The notes under the pieces were generated by a model. The model saw only the letters and a program-made list of their open reading frames with translations, was not told the origin of the DNA and ran no database searches. 7,322 bases of DNA from positions 1 to 7,322 of the forward strand of contig JAFQDY010000101.1 in assembly GCA_017399325.1 (NCBI GenBank). The letters run 5' to 3'. Below are positions 1 through 6,819 of the stretch, piece by piece; the first letter of the stretch is position 1, and each line of letters starts with the position of its first letter. A program made the translations under genes and the position numbers. Origin of the DNA: Oscillospiraceae bacterium. GTDB taxonomy: Bacteria; Bacillota; Clostridia; Oscillospirales; Oscillospiraceae.

Positions 1-962
1 CCTGGGGCCTGAATAAGACTCACAGTTGCGCCCAGGTTCTGCCTCCTTACGAACGGCACGACAAAAAAAGCGGCTGGTACAAAGGTACCGCCAATGCCAT
101 TTATCAGAACATAGATTTCATCGAGCGTTTCAGTCCCGACTATGTGGTGATCCTCTCCGGCGACCACATTTATAAAATGGATTACAGCGATATGGTGGAA
201 TACCACGAAAAGCACAATGCTTCCTGCACCATCGCCGTACGCGATGTACCTCTGGCAGAAGCCAGCCGATTTGGCATCTTGAATACCAACCCCGACGGCT
301 CTATTTACGAATTCGAGGAAAAACCCGCCAAGCCTAAGTCCACCAATGCCTCTATGGGCATCTATGTGTTTAACTGGGATGTGCTCCACGATGCGCTGGT
401 GGCCGACGAGGCTGATCCCGATTCTTCCAACGACTTTGGCAAGAACATCATTCCCAATCTGCTGAACGCAGGCCACAAAATGATGGCCTACACCTTTGAA
501 GGCTACTGGAAAGATGTGGGAACCATCGATTCTCTGTGGGAAGCCAATATGGAACTGCTGGGCAAAGCGCCGGAATTCGGCATTCGCGGCGACGAGCGCA
601 CCAAGATCTACGCCCGTAACAACGCCCTGCCCTCTTCTTACATCGACAAAGAGGCAAAGACCGTCAACTGCTTCATCGCAGAAGGTTCTGAGATCTACGG
701 AACGGTACGCCACAGTGTGATCTCTACCGGCTGTACCGTAGGCGCAGGCGCAGTTGTGGAAGATTCCGTGGTTATGCCCGGTGTTGTCATTGAGTCCGGT
801 GCCATTGTCCGCCACTCCATTCTGGGCGAGAACTCCAAGGTCTGCCGCAACGCGGTGGTGGGCGGCGTATTTGGCAAGAACGAAAAGAAGGAAATCAGTG
901 TGACCGCCAAGGGCACTGTGATCGAAGCCGGCACAATTCTGCTGCCCGGTGAAATGCGATAA
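1..962 (+). CDS. glgC: Glucose-1-phosphate adenylyltransferase (ADP-glucose pyrophosphorylase), catalytic subunit, 5' partial
   Basis: Makes ADP-glucose and pyrophosphate from ATP and glucose-1-phosphate, the first committed step of bacterial glycogen synthesis, in the cytoplasm. The reading frame is open from base 3 and gives 319 residues; roughly 80 N-terminal residues, including the GGxGxRL nucleotide loop, lie outside the window. In the visible part I see WYKGTANA (fragment residues 25-32), SGDHIYK (52-58, with the metal-binding Asp of GDH), FEEKP (104-108, the Lys known to bind glucose-1-phosphate), ASMGIYVF (116-123), NDFGKNIIP (143-151) and WKDVGTIDSLWEAN (169-182). After about residue 195 come the V/I-rich, Gly-spaced turns of the left-handed beta-helix domain. 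All catalytic motifs that fall in the window are intact, in contrast to the next gene. The stop at 960-962 is followed directly by the glgD ribosome binding site. Family assignment is secure; the start is not visible. Confidence 0.96.
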   Translation, partial: WGLNKTHSCAQVLPPYERHDKKSGWYKGTANAIYQNIDFIERFSPDYVVILSGDHIYKMDYSDMVEYHEKHNASCTIAVRDVPLAEASRFGILNTNPDGSIYEFEEKPAKPKSTNASMGIYVFNWDVLHDALVADEADPDSSNDFGKNIIPNLLNAGHKMMAYTFEGYWKDVGTIDSLWEANMELLGKAPEFGIRGDERTKIYARNNALPSSYIDKEAKTVNCFIAEGSEIYGTVRHSVISTGCTVGAGAVVEDSVVMPGVVIESGAIVRHSILGENSKVCRNAVVGGVFGKNEKKEISVTAKGTVIEAGTILLPGEMR

Positions 963-977
963 AGGAGGGAATTTGCT

Positions 978-2090
978 ATGAATGTAATGGGTATTATCTT
1001 TGCCAACGACTCGGCTATGGCTGAACTGAGCATCAAGCGCACCATCGGCAGTATTCCTTTCGGCGGCCGTTATCGGCAGATCGACTTCCACCTCTCCAAT
1101 ATGGTGGCCGCAGGCATCCGCCATGTGGGCATCATCTCCCGGCAGAACTACCAGAGTCTCATTAACCACATCGGTTCCGGTGAAGAATGGGGTCTGGAAC
1201 TGGAAGAAGGCGGTATGGAGTTTTTGACGCCATTCGCTATGTCCTCTTACCACAATTACCGGGGCAAGTTGGAGACTTTGTATTCCTCTCTGGGCTTTTT
1301 GAACTTCGGTCCTGACGATGAGTATGTGATCATGGCCGATGCCGCCATTTTGTGCAACATCGACTTAAAGCGGGTGCTGGCTTCCCACATTGAAAGCGGC
1401 AAGGATATTACGGTGGTTACCAACGCAGGCATCGCTGATGGCAAGAAACAGTTGGATCTGGCCATCAAATTGGACGAGAACGGTGAAATCGCCGATATGG
1501 CGGTGGACTACTGTGCCCCGGCCGGGTATCTGGCCTCTATGGACATCTTTGTGATCTCCAAAACCCTGTTCAGAAAGCGGATTGAGGAGTGTATCGCCCG
1601 GAATCTGTTCCATATGGACCGGGACTTGGTTCTGGGTTCCTGGCAGGCAGGCACTCTGTCTGTGAACGTGTATCAGTTCCCCGGCCTTACTATGTTCAAC
1701 GACTCTGTGGAAGAATATTTCCGCAATTCTTTGGCCCTGCTGGACGAGCGTGTCCGCCACGACCTGTTCTACTACAACCATCCGGTTTACACAAGAGTGC
1801 GCGACCGCGTTCCCACTTACTACGGCGAAAACGCCAATGTGGACAACTGCATCGTCGCCGACGGCGGTATGTTGGAAGGCAGCGCTACCAACTGCGTTTT
1901 GTTCCGTCAGGTTACCATCAAGGAAGGCGCAAAACTGGAAAACTGCGTGATTATGAACGACACCGTGGTAGGTGAAAACTGCGAACTGAAATATGTGATT
2001 CTGGACAAGGATGTGGTGGTGCGTCCCGGCGCGAAACTCAGCGGTACACCCACCAATCCCCTTATCATCAAACGAGGAGAAATCGTATGA
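978..2090 (+). CDS. glgD: Glucose-1-phosphate adenylyltransferase-like subunit GlgD
   Basis: A 370-residue paralogue of GlgC. In Firmicutes such proteins pair with GlgC and raise its activity while being poorly active or inactive alone. The fold is kept: FGGRYRQIDFHLSNM (residues 28-42) matches the FGGKYRxIDFxLSN block of the family, and beta-helix repeats run from about residue 285 to the end. The active site is eroded. The N-terminal GGxGxRL and RAKPAV motifs are replaced by an ordinary stretch (FANDSAMAELSIKR). The GTADA block reads RGKLETLY (95-102), GDHIYK reads ADAAILCN (120-127), and no EEKP is present before ASMDIFV (186-192). AAAGGAGGG at 961-969 lies 8 bases before the ATG, which sets the start. 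Its stop overlaps the glgA start (ATGA, 2087-2090), suggesting translational coupling. A regulatory rather than catalytic role is inferred from the lost motifs. Confidence 0.95.
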   Translation: MNVMGIIFANDSAMAELSIKRTIGSIPFGGRYRQIDFHLSNMVAAGIRHVGIISRQNYQSLINHIGSGEEWGLELEEGGMEFLTPFAMSSYHNYRGKLETLYSSLGFLNFGPDDEYVIMADAAILCNIDLKRVLASHIESGKDITVVTNAGIADGKKQLDLAIKLDENGEIADMAVDYCAPAGYLASMDIFVISKTLFRKRIEECIARNLFHMDRDLVLGSWQAGTLSVNVYQFPGLTMFNDSVEEYFRNSLALLDERVRHDLFYYNHPVYTRVRDRVPTYYGENANVDNCIVADGGMLEGSATNCVLFRQVTIKEGAKLENCVIMNDTVVGENCELKYVILDKDVVVRPGAKLSGTPTNPLIIKRGEIV

Positions 2091-3532
2091 AAATTGCCAT
2101 TTTGGCATCGGAAGGCGCGCCTTATATCAAATCCGGCGGCCTGGGTGATGTGATGGAGGCGCTGCCCTCTGCCCTTGCCCGCATTCCGGGAAATGAAGTA
2201 GCGCTTGTACTTCCCTATTGCAAAAAAATACTGGACAATTCCGCTTACGAAACGGAACTTGTGTCCCAACTCTATGTGGCTCTTGGGTGGCGGCAGCAGT
2301 ATTGCGGCATCTACAAACTGAAAAACCGGGCAGACGGCGTACAGGTCTATTTTATCGACAATCTCTATTATTTCGGCGGCAGAAACGGCGCGATCTACGG
2401 AGATCTTGACGATGGCGAACGATTCGCCTACTTCTCCAAGGCCTGTCTGGATGTCTTGGTTGCGTTGAATTTCATTCCCGATGTGATCCAGTGCAACGAC
2501 TGGCAGACTTCCCTTGTGCCTGTATTTTTGAAGGCCCAATACTATCCGTTCTTCCCCAAGACCCGGTGTATGTACACCATTCACAACATCGAGTATCAAG
2601 GCTGGGCCCAGCCGGAATTCTTTGACGATGTACTTGCCTTGCCCCGGGAATATCGGGATCGGTTTGATATGGACGGCGCCATCAACTGCATGAAAGCCGC
2701 CATTGAAACTGCCGATATGGTAACCACCGTTTCGGAAAGTTACGCCAAGGAGTTAATGTACCCCTACTATGCCCACGGATTGGATTCCGTGATCAGCGGC
2801 AACAGTGGCAAACTCACAGGTATCACCAACGGCATCGATGTGAACACCTTCAATCCGGAAACCGACCCGGCTTTACCTGCTCATTACAATGCCGAAACCT
2901 TTGTTGAAGGAAAGGCCGCCTGCAAAAAGGCTCTGCAAAAAGAAGTTGGCCTGCCTCAAAAGAAAGACGTACCGCTGATGGTTATGGTTACACGCCTTGC
3001 AGGCCACAAAGGTTTGGACCTTTTGTGCTACATTGCCCGGCGGCTTCTGACGGAAGAAAAGTGCCAACTGCTGATCTTGGGTACAGGCGAAGCCCATTAT
3101 GAAAAGTTCTTCCTTGATTTACAAGCCGCATTCCCTGATCGGGTGGCTGCTAAGATCACCTTTAATCTGGCTCTCGCATCCCGGATCTACGCCGGTGGCG
3201 ACATTTACCTGATGCCCTCCAAGAGCGAGCCTTGCGGTTTAAGTCAGATGAACGCCATGCGCTACGGTACTGTGCCGGTGGTCCACGCCACAGGCGGTCT
3301 GCGGGACACCGTTCCGCCGGTAGATGAAAAGGGCGAAAACGGCCTCGGCTTTACGTTCCAAAGTTACAACGCCGACGATTTCCTTTCCGCGCTGAAGCGC
3401 TGTCTGCATCTTTATCACAACTGCAAGCCCGCATTCCGGGCTCTGCAAAAAACCGATATGGAGCAGGATTTCAGTTGGGATAAGCCGGCAGGCCGCTATA
3501 TGAATTTGTTTCACAAAATGCTGAACACTTAA
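2087..3532 (+). CDS. glgA: Glycogen synthase (ADP-glucose:alpha-1,4-glucan glucosyltransferase, GT5)
   Basis: Transfers glucose from ADP-glucose to the non-reducing end of an alpha-1,4-glucan. The 481 residues match the usual bacterial GlgA length, with two Rossmann-like GT-B domains. Motifs in order: KSGGLGDV (15-22, the KTGGL-type ADP-glucose loop), CNDWQTSLVP (136-145, counterpart of HDWHTALVP), TIHNIEYQG (164-172), TNGID (247-251), TRLAGHKGLDLL (302-313, with the Arg and Lys expected to contact phosphates), and SEPCGLSQMNAMRYGT (380-395, holding the conserved Glu of the C-terminal domain), followed by TGGLRDTV (402-409). No signal peptide, so cytoplasmic. A CGAGGAGA site at 2073-2080 lies 6 bases before the ATG, and the start overlaps the glgD stop by four bases. 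It is the last gene of the operon: an intrinsic terminator begins seven bases after the stop. No branching enzyme or phosphorylase gene is visible here. Confidence 0.97.
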   Translation: MKIAILASEGAPYIKSGGLGDVMEALPSALARIPGNEVALVLPYCKKILDNSAYETELVSQLYVALGWRQQYCGIYKLKNRADGVQVYFIDNLYYFGGRNGAIYGDLDDGERFAYFSKACLDVLVALNFIPDVIQCNDWQTSLVPVFLKAQYYPFFPKTRCMYTIHNIEYQGWAQPEFFDDVLALPREYRDRFDMDGAINCMKAAIETADMVTTVSESYAKELMYPYYAHGLDSVISGNSGKLTGITNGIDVNTFNPETDPALPAHYNAETFVEGKAACKKALQKEVGLPQKKDVPLMVMVTRLAGHKGLDLLCYIARRLLTEEKCQLLILGTGEAHYEKFFLDLQAAFPDRVAAKITFNLALASRIYAGGDIYLMPSKSEPCGLSQMNAMRYGTVPVVHATGGLRDTVPPVDEKGENGLGFTFQSYNADDFLSALKRCLHLYHNCKPAFRALQKTDMEQDFSWDKPAGRYMNLFHKMLNT

Positions 3533-3538
3533 ATAAGC

Positions 3539-3570
3539 AAAAACCGGGACTTTTGTCCCGGTTTTTCTTG
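3539..3570 (+). terminator. Intrinsic terminator of the glgC-glgD-glgA operon
   Basis: A perfect 12-bp stem (3539-3550 pairs with 3555-3566, core ACCGGGAC/GTCCCGGT) closes a four-base TTTT loop. The 3' arm runs into a T-rich tail (GTTTTTCTT). It starts seven bases after the glgA stop. The A-tract on the 5' arm could also allow some termination on the opposite strand, but no opposite-strand gene ends here. Confidence 0.95.
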
Positions 3571-3596
3571 ACCTTTTTATAAAAATGCCGTATCCT
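3568..3596 (+). promoter_or_regulatory. Probable sigma-A type promoter of the amylase-lrgAB unit
   Basis: TTGACC (3568-3573) and TATCCT (3591-3596) are separated by exactly 17 bases, close to the -35/-10 consensus. The -35 box begins two bases after the terminator stem ends, so the units are separated with almost no spare DNA. Expected transcript start is near 3603, giving a short leader of about 23 bases. Inferred from sequence match only. Confidence 0.75.
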
Positions 3597-3625
3597 AATA
3601 GGTAATATCACACAAGGAGCGATCT

Positions 3626-5431
3626 ATGCGGATTCTGTTTGACTCTCAGGAAACAAAATACAAAACCCCCTTCGGAACACTGTCCCAAGGGGAACTTTGC
3701 ACGCTCAACATCCACATTCCCTGCTCCGTTGAAGCCATGAAAGTGGAATGCATCGTGGACTTTCACCACGGCAGGAACGGTCTTGTTGCAACTCTTGCAA
3801 AGAGCAGGACCGAAGGCCCCTACGACATTTTTTCCGGCAGTTTTCAAATAGATGAACCAGGCCTGTATTTCTATTATTTCCGCATTTACAAGCCGGAAGA
3901 TTCCTTCCGGCTGTTCAAGCAGGGGCACGACACCAATATGGAAGCCGGCGACCGCTGGCAACTGACCTGCACACCGGCGGATTTCACCACCCCGGATTGG
4001 GCAAAGGGCGCGGTTATCTATCAGATCTTTCCCGACCGCTTCCACAAGGTCGGCTCGCCCGATCTGACCGGAAAGTTAGAACCCTACACCGTTCACGAAA
4101 ATTGGAACGAAGATGTAAACTGGCGTCCCAACGAAAAGGGCGAAGTGCTGAACAACGACTTTTTTGGCGGCAATTTCCGGGGAATTGCAGAGAAAATGGA
4201 CTATATTGCCGCTTTGGGCGTTACAATTCTTTACCTCAACCCTATCAGCAAAAGTTTCTCCAACCACCGCTATGACACCGCCGATTACAAGACCTCCGAC
4301 CCCATGCTGGGTACGGAAGAGGACTTTAAGGCTATGTGCGATGCCGCCCACAAGCGGGGCATCCAGGTGATTTTGGATGGGGTGTATTCCCACACCGGTT
4401 CGGAAAGCGTCTATTTCCAATCGGCCTGCCAATCCCCCGATTCGCCCTATTACTCCTGGTACACGTTCTACGAATATCCCAACCGTTACAACAGCTGGTG
4501 GAATTTTAAGACCCTGCCCACGGTCAACAAACTGGATCCGGCTTTTATGGACTATATCATTGACGCGGAAGATTCGGTGGTTGCCCATTGGCTTAACTTA
4601 GGCGCAGACGGTTTCCGTTTGGATGTGGTGGACGAACTGCCCGACGAATTTGTTTTGCGGCTGAAAAATCGGATCCGGCAAATTCGCCCCGACGCGCTGC
4701 TGATCGGTGAAGTTTGGGAAGATGCTTCCAACAAGATCTCCTATGATATTCGCCGACGGTATTTTGTGGACGGGGCGCTGGACAGTTGTATGAACTACCC
4801 TTTCCGCACCGCCATTTTGCACTTTATGAAAGGCTGGGACGGCGGCTGGAATTTGAAAGAGACCGTAATGAAAATTGCGGAAAACTACCCGCCTCAGGTC
4901 CTTTGCTGCAATATGAATCTGCTGGGTACGCACGATACCCCCCGCATTCTTACAACTTTGGCAGACGATTTTGAAGGCAGCCGCAGAGAATATGCGGGTC
5001 GAAGACTCTCTGATGAGCAGAAAGAATCGGCAGTAAGGCTGCTTTTGATGGCATCGTTTTTACAGTTTACACTCCCCGGCGCGCCCAGTATTTACTACGC
5101 CGATGAGGTCGGTATGGAAGGCTACAAAGACCCCTTTAACCGGCGCACATTCCCTTGGGGCCGTGAGAACGAGACCCTTCTTGCCCACTTTAGAAAACTG
5201 GGCGAATTGCGAAAGGAACTGGAAGTTCTTCGCTTGGGAGACATTCGTTTCTTCTGCTTTGAAGGCGGCAGGCTGGGCTTTACCCGCACCTTGAACGGCA
5301 AGGCCGTGAACATCTTTATCAACCGCGGAAATGCTCCCTGGATCATTCCTGCATGCAAGGTTTTAATGGAACACAATCTGGAGAATTTCACCCTTGCCCC
5401 AATGGGTTTTTGCATTACGGAGGCGCAATAA
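3626..5431 (+). CDS. GH13 alpha-glucan hydrolase (alpha-glycosidase, neopullulanase/amylopullulanase-like)
   Basis: Predicted retaining alpha-1,4-glucan hydrolase of the alpha-amylase superfamily, 601 residues. Residues 1-125 form a beta-rich N-terminal domain of the type found ahead of the barrel in neopullulanase-like enzymes. The (beta/alpha)8 barrel starts near AVIYQIFPDRF (129-139). Catalytic regions are visible: DGVYSHTG (251-258, region I), LPTVNKLD (297-304, region V), GFRLDVVDEL (329-338, nucleophile Asp333), LLIGEVWEDAS (358-368, acid/base Glu362) and LLGTHDTPR (432-440, His436-Asp437). A small beta domain ends the protein. No signal peptide, so it should act in the cytoplasm on glycogen or imported maltodextrin. 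AAGGAG at 3614-3619 lies 6 bases before the ATG. The short SHTG form of region I and the DVVDELPDEF stretch fit, from memory, a clostridial group near GH13 subfamily 39 or 20. Whether it also cuts alpha-1,6 bonds or pullulan cannot be told from sequence alone. Confidence 0.93.
   Translation: MRILFDSQETKYKTPFGTLSQGELCTLNIHIPCSVEAMKVECIVDFHHGRNGLVATLAKSRTEGPYDIFSGSFQIDEPGLYFYYFRIYKPEDSFRLFKQGHDTNMEAGDRWQLTCTPADFTTPDWAKGAVIYQIFPDRFHKVGSPDLTGKLEPYTVHENWNEDVNWRPNEKGEVLNNDFFGGNFRGIAEKMDYIAALGVTILYLNPISKSFSNHRYDTADYKTSDPMLGTEEDFKAMCDAAHKRGIQVILDGVYSHTGSESVYFQSACQSPDSPYYSWYTFYEYPNRYNSWWNFKTLPTVNKLDPAFMDYIIDAEDSVVAHWLNLGADGFRLDVVDELPDEFVLRLKNRIRQIRPDALLIGEVWEDASNKISYDIRRRYFVDGALDSCMNYPFRTAILHFMKGWDGGWNLKETVMKIAENYPPQVLCCNMNLLGTHDTPRILTTLADDFEGSRREYAGRRLSDEQKESAVRLLLMASFLQFTLPGAPSIYYADEVGMEGYKDPFNRRTFPWGRENETLLAHFRKLGELRKELEVLRLGDIRFFCFEGGRLGFTRTLNGKAVNIFINRGNAPWIIPACKVLMEHNLENFTLAPMGFCITEAQ
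5419..5423 (+). promoter_or_regulatory. Ribosome binding site for the 58-residue protein
   Basis: GGAGG inside the last codons of the GH13 gene, 8 bases before the ATG at 5432. Its presence and spacing are the main reason for accepting the short reading frame that follows as a real gene. Confidence 0.8.
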
Positions 5432-5608
5432 ATGGAACAAGAACGCTTTATCAGCGGCTTTTGCCGCACCGTCGATTCCAGCCGGACCGTTACCGTCGTT
5501 ACAGAAAACGGCGCACTTACGGAAGTGGATTGCTGCTATGAAAACTGCATCCACGCAGGCAGTTGCGTAATCGCCAAAGAAATTGACGAAATAACGAAAA
5601 CGGAGTAA
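5432..5608 (+). CDS. Small cysteine-rich protein of unknown function (58 residues)
   Basis: I do not recognise this family with confidence. The frame runs from an ATG placed directly after the GH13 stop to a TAA, encoding 58 residues. The N-terminal half (ERFISGFCRTVDSSRTVTVV) looks like short beta strands. The C-terminal half holds four cysteines in a compact pattern, C34-C35-x3-C39-x5-C45 within VDCCYENCIHAGSCVIAKEI, plus a fifth at C11 and a nearby His41. It ends in an acidic stretch rich in Glu, Asp, Ile and Lys. No membrane segment or signal peptide is seen, so cytoplasmic. The cysteine cluster could bind zinc or an Fe-S cluster, or act in thiol chemistry; this is inference. A well-placed ribosome binding site and tight packing (zero bases after the GH13 stop, five before lrgA) argue for real translation. 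The lrgA ribosome binding site lies in its last codons. Confidence 0.8.
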   Translation: MEQERFISGFCRTVDSSRTVTVVTENGALTEVDCCYENCIHAGSCVIAKEIDEITKTE

Positions 5609-5613
5609 AATTT

Positions 5614-5976
5614 ATGAAATATATATCCCAAATGTTATATATTTTACTGTTTTCTCTTTTGGGAGAATTTCTGCAGACGGTGATCCCGCTGCCCATTCCC
5701 GCTGCCATTTACGGGCTGGTTTTGCTGCTGATCGCCCTGTCCACAGGCCTTTTAAAAGAGGAAAAGATCGCAGAAACTGCCGGTTTTCTCGTTTCGGCTA
5801 TGCCCATTTTGTTCGTTGCGCCAGTTGCAAAACTTTTGCAGTTTTGGGGCATCATCGGGCCCAATGTGGTGGCCATTTGTGTAGTAATGGCTGTGTCCTC
5901 TGTGCTCGTGTTTGCGGTGGCAGGTCTTGTTACCAAGTGCTGCCTGCGGAAAAAGGAGGACAAAAATGATGGCTGA
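5614..5976 (+). CDS. lrgA: CidA/LrgA family holin-like membrane protein
   Basis: A 120-residue integral membrane protein with about four hydrophobic segments (roughly residues 7-24, 29-45, 57-78 and 84-107) and a charged C-terminal tail (LRKKEDKNDG). The family signature is present as LLGEFLQTVIPLPIPAAIYG (15-34), where the usual PIPG reads PIPA. Relatives in Staphylococcus were described as holin-like regulators of murein hydrolase export; in Bacillus subtilis and Streptococcus mutans the LrgA/LrgB-type pair is needed for pyruvate uptake. Which role applies here is not shown by the sequence. GGAG at 5602-5605, inside the end of the preceding small gene, lies 8 bases before the ATG. It overlaps lrgB, its usual partner. 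LrgA versus CidA cannot be separated by sequence alone, so the symbol is for the family. Confidence 0.92.
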   Translation: MKYISQMLYILLFSLLGEFLQTVIPLPIPAAIYGLVLLLIALSTGLLKEEKIAETAGFLVSAMPILFVAPVAKLLQFWGIIGPNVVAICVVMAVSSVLVFAVAGLVTKCCLRKKEDKNDG

Positions 5977-6661
5977 TTTTCTTCCCGGTCTGTCCCTTTT
6001 CTCGCTGGCTCTCACATTTGGCGCGTTTCAGGTGGGATTATGGTGTCAAAAGAAAACCAGATCTCCCATTTGTAACCCCATTTTGATCGGCGCAGCCCTG
6101 GTCATTATCGTGCTATTGCTCACGGGGATCGACCCGGAAACCTATACAGAAGGCACGACCGGTCTTTCCTGGCTGCTCACCCCCGCCACCATCTGCCTTG
6201 CCGTTCCTATGCACAGGCAACTGAAAGCGCTGAAGAAAAATCTGCCTGCCATTTTCGTTGGCGTTTTTGCCGGCACCATCACCAGTCTGGCGGTGGTTTT
6301 CGGCCTTTGCCGGCTGCTGACATTGGATAGAACCATTGCCGTTTCCCTGCTTCCGAAGTCCATTACCACCGCCATTGGTATGGTCTTGTCCGAGGAAAAC
6401 GGCGGCATTGCCTCCCTTACCAATGTTGTGATCCTGTTGACCGGCATTATCGGCAACCTGATGGGCACCACCTTTTGCAAACTGTTTCGGCTGTCCGACC
6501 CTGTCAGCCGGGGCGTGGCGCTGGGCACGGCTTCTCACCTGATCGGAACTGCCAAGGCCACCGAGATCGACCCCCTCTCCGGTGCGGTCAGCAGTTTGTC
6601 GCTGGTGATCGCCGGAATTCTGACGGTTTTACTGTTCCCTTTGGTCTGCAATTTTGTGTGA
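5966..6661 (+). CDS. lrgB: LrgB/CidB family membrane protein
   Basis: Multi-pass inner-membrane partner of LrgA, 231 residues from the chosen ATG, the normal family length. Signature blocks: NPILIG (37-42), TPATICLAVPM (72-82), LLPKSITTAIGM (128-139, the usual PKSVTTPIAM block), GVALGTASHLIGTAKATE (183-200) and GAVSSLSLVIAGILT (206-220). AAAAGGAGG (5951-5959) lies 6 bases before ATG 5966 and 9 before the adjacent in-frame ATG 5969, so either may start the protein. A longer frame from ATG 5912 exists, but its extra 18 residues are out-of-frame lrgA coding sequence and include the ribosome binding site, so I reject it. It overlaps lrgA by 11 bases, consistent with coupled translation of a two-part complex. 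A hairpin terminator follows. Probable role is transport, possibly of pyruvate, or control of cell-wall hydrolysis. Confidence 0.93.
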   Translation: MMADFLPGLSLFSLALTFGAFQVGLWCQKKTRSPICNPILIGAALVIIVLLLTGIDPETYTEGTTGLSWLLTPATICLAVPMHRQLKALKKNLPAIFVGVFAGTITSLAVVFGLCRLLTLDRTIAVSLLPKSITTAIGMVLSEENGGIASLTNVVILLTGIIGNLMGTTFCKLFRLSDPVSRGVALGTASHLIGTAKATEIDPLSGAVSSLSLVIAGILTVLLFPLVCNFV

Positions 6662-6668
6662 TATTTTT

Positions 6669-6710
6669 ATGCTGCTGCGAATCTGTTTTCTCGCAGCGGC
6701 ATTTTCTTTT
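6669..6710 (+). terminator. Intrinsic terminator after lrgB
   Basis: A 12-bp stem, ATGCTGCTGCGA (6669-6680) with TCGCAGCGGCAT (6691-6702), contains a single T-G wobble and a 10-base loop. It is followed by TTCTTTT. It begins seven bases after the lrgB stop and closes the amylase-lrgAB unit. Confidence 0.88.
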
Positions 6711-6718
6711 CCAAAATA

Positions 6719-6734
6719 TGTGATTTCCCTCGCA
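6719..6734 (+). promoter_or_regulatory. Possible CRP/FNR-family binding site upstream of cooS
   Basis: TGTGA-TTTCCC-TCGCA matches the classical CRP pattern TGTGA-N6-TCACA at nine of ten fixed positions. Its centre is about 83 bases upstream of the expected cooS transcript start, where CRP-type activators can work. No regulator gene is visible and Clostridia use varied CRP/FNR relatives, so this is tentative. Confidence 0.3.
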
Positions 6735-6774
6735 CAAAGATGGCAATTATCGTCGTTTTATAGGCAAATTATCA

Positions 6775-6803
6775 TTGACTTTTGGACGCAGAACGAGTAG
6801 AAT
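6775..6803 (+). promoter_or_regulatory. Probable sigma-A type promoter of cooS
   Basis: TTGACT (6775-6780) and TAGAAT (6798-6803) are spaced by 17 bases and each differs from consensus at one position. Expected start of transcription is near 6810, giving a leader of about 58 bases that contains the dyad at 6820-6838. Confidence 0.8.
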
Positions 6804-6819
6804 TGTAATGATACGCTAT

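Noticed and set aside
1365..2108. Long minus-strand open frame of 247 codons opposite glgD
   Set aside because: It lies fully opposite glgD and the start of glgA and has low-complexity His/Val/Gln-rich sequence typical of a reverse-strand shadow. It shows no recognisable motif.
1907..2599. Minus-strand open frame of 230 codons opposite the glgD-glgA junction
   Set aside because: It sits opposite two well-supported genes, spans their boundary, and shows no family motif.
4376..4400. Region I of the GH13 enzyme has Ser instead of the usual Asn before His (SHTG for NHxG), suggesting a damaged site
   Set aside because: The SHTG form is, from memory, normal in a clostridial GH13 group, and all three catalytic acids and the region IV HD are intact.
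6770..6813. 7-bp inverted repeat TATCATT (6770-6776) / AATGATA (6807-6813) flanking the cooS promoter
   Set aside because: The arms are short and AT-rich, 30 bases apart, and overlap ordinary promoter sequence; chance is a sufficient explanation without conservation data.
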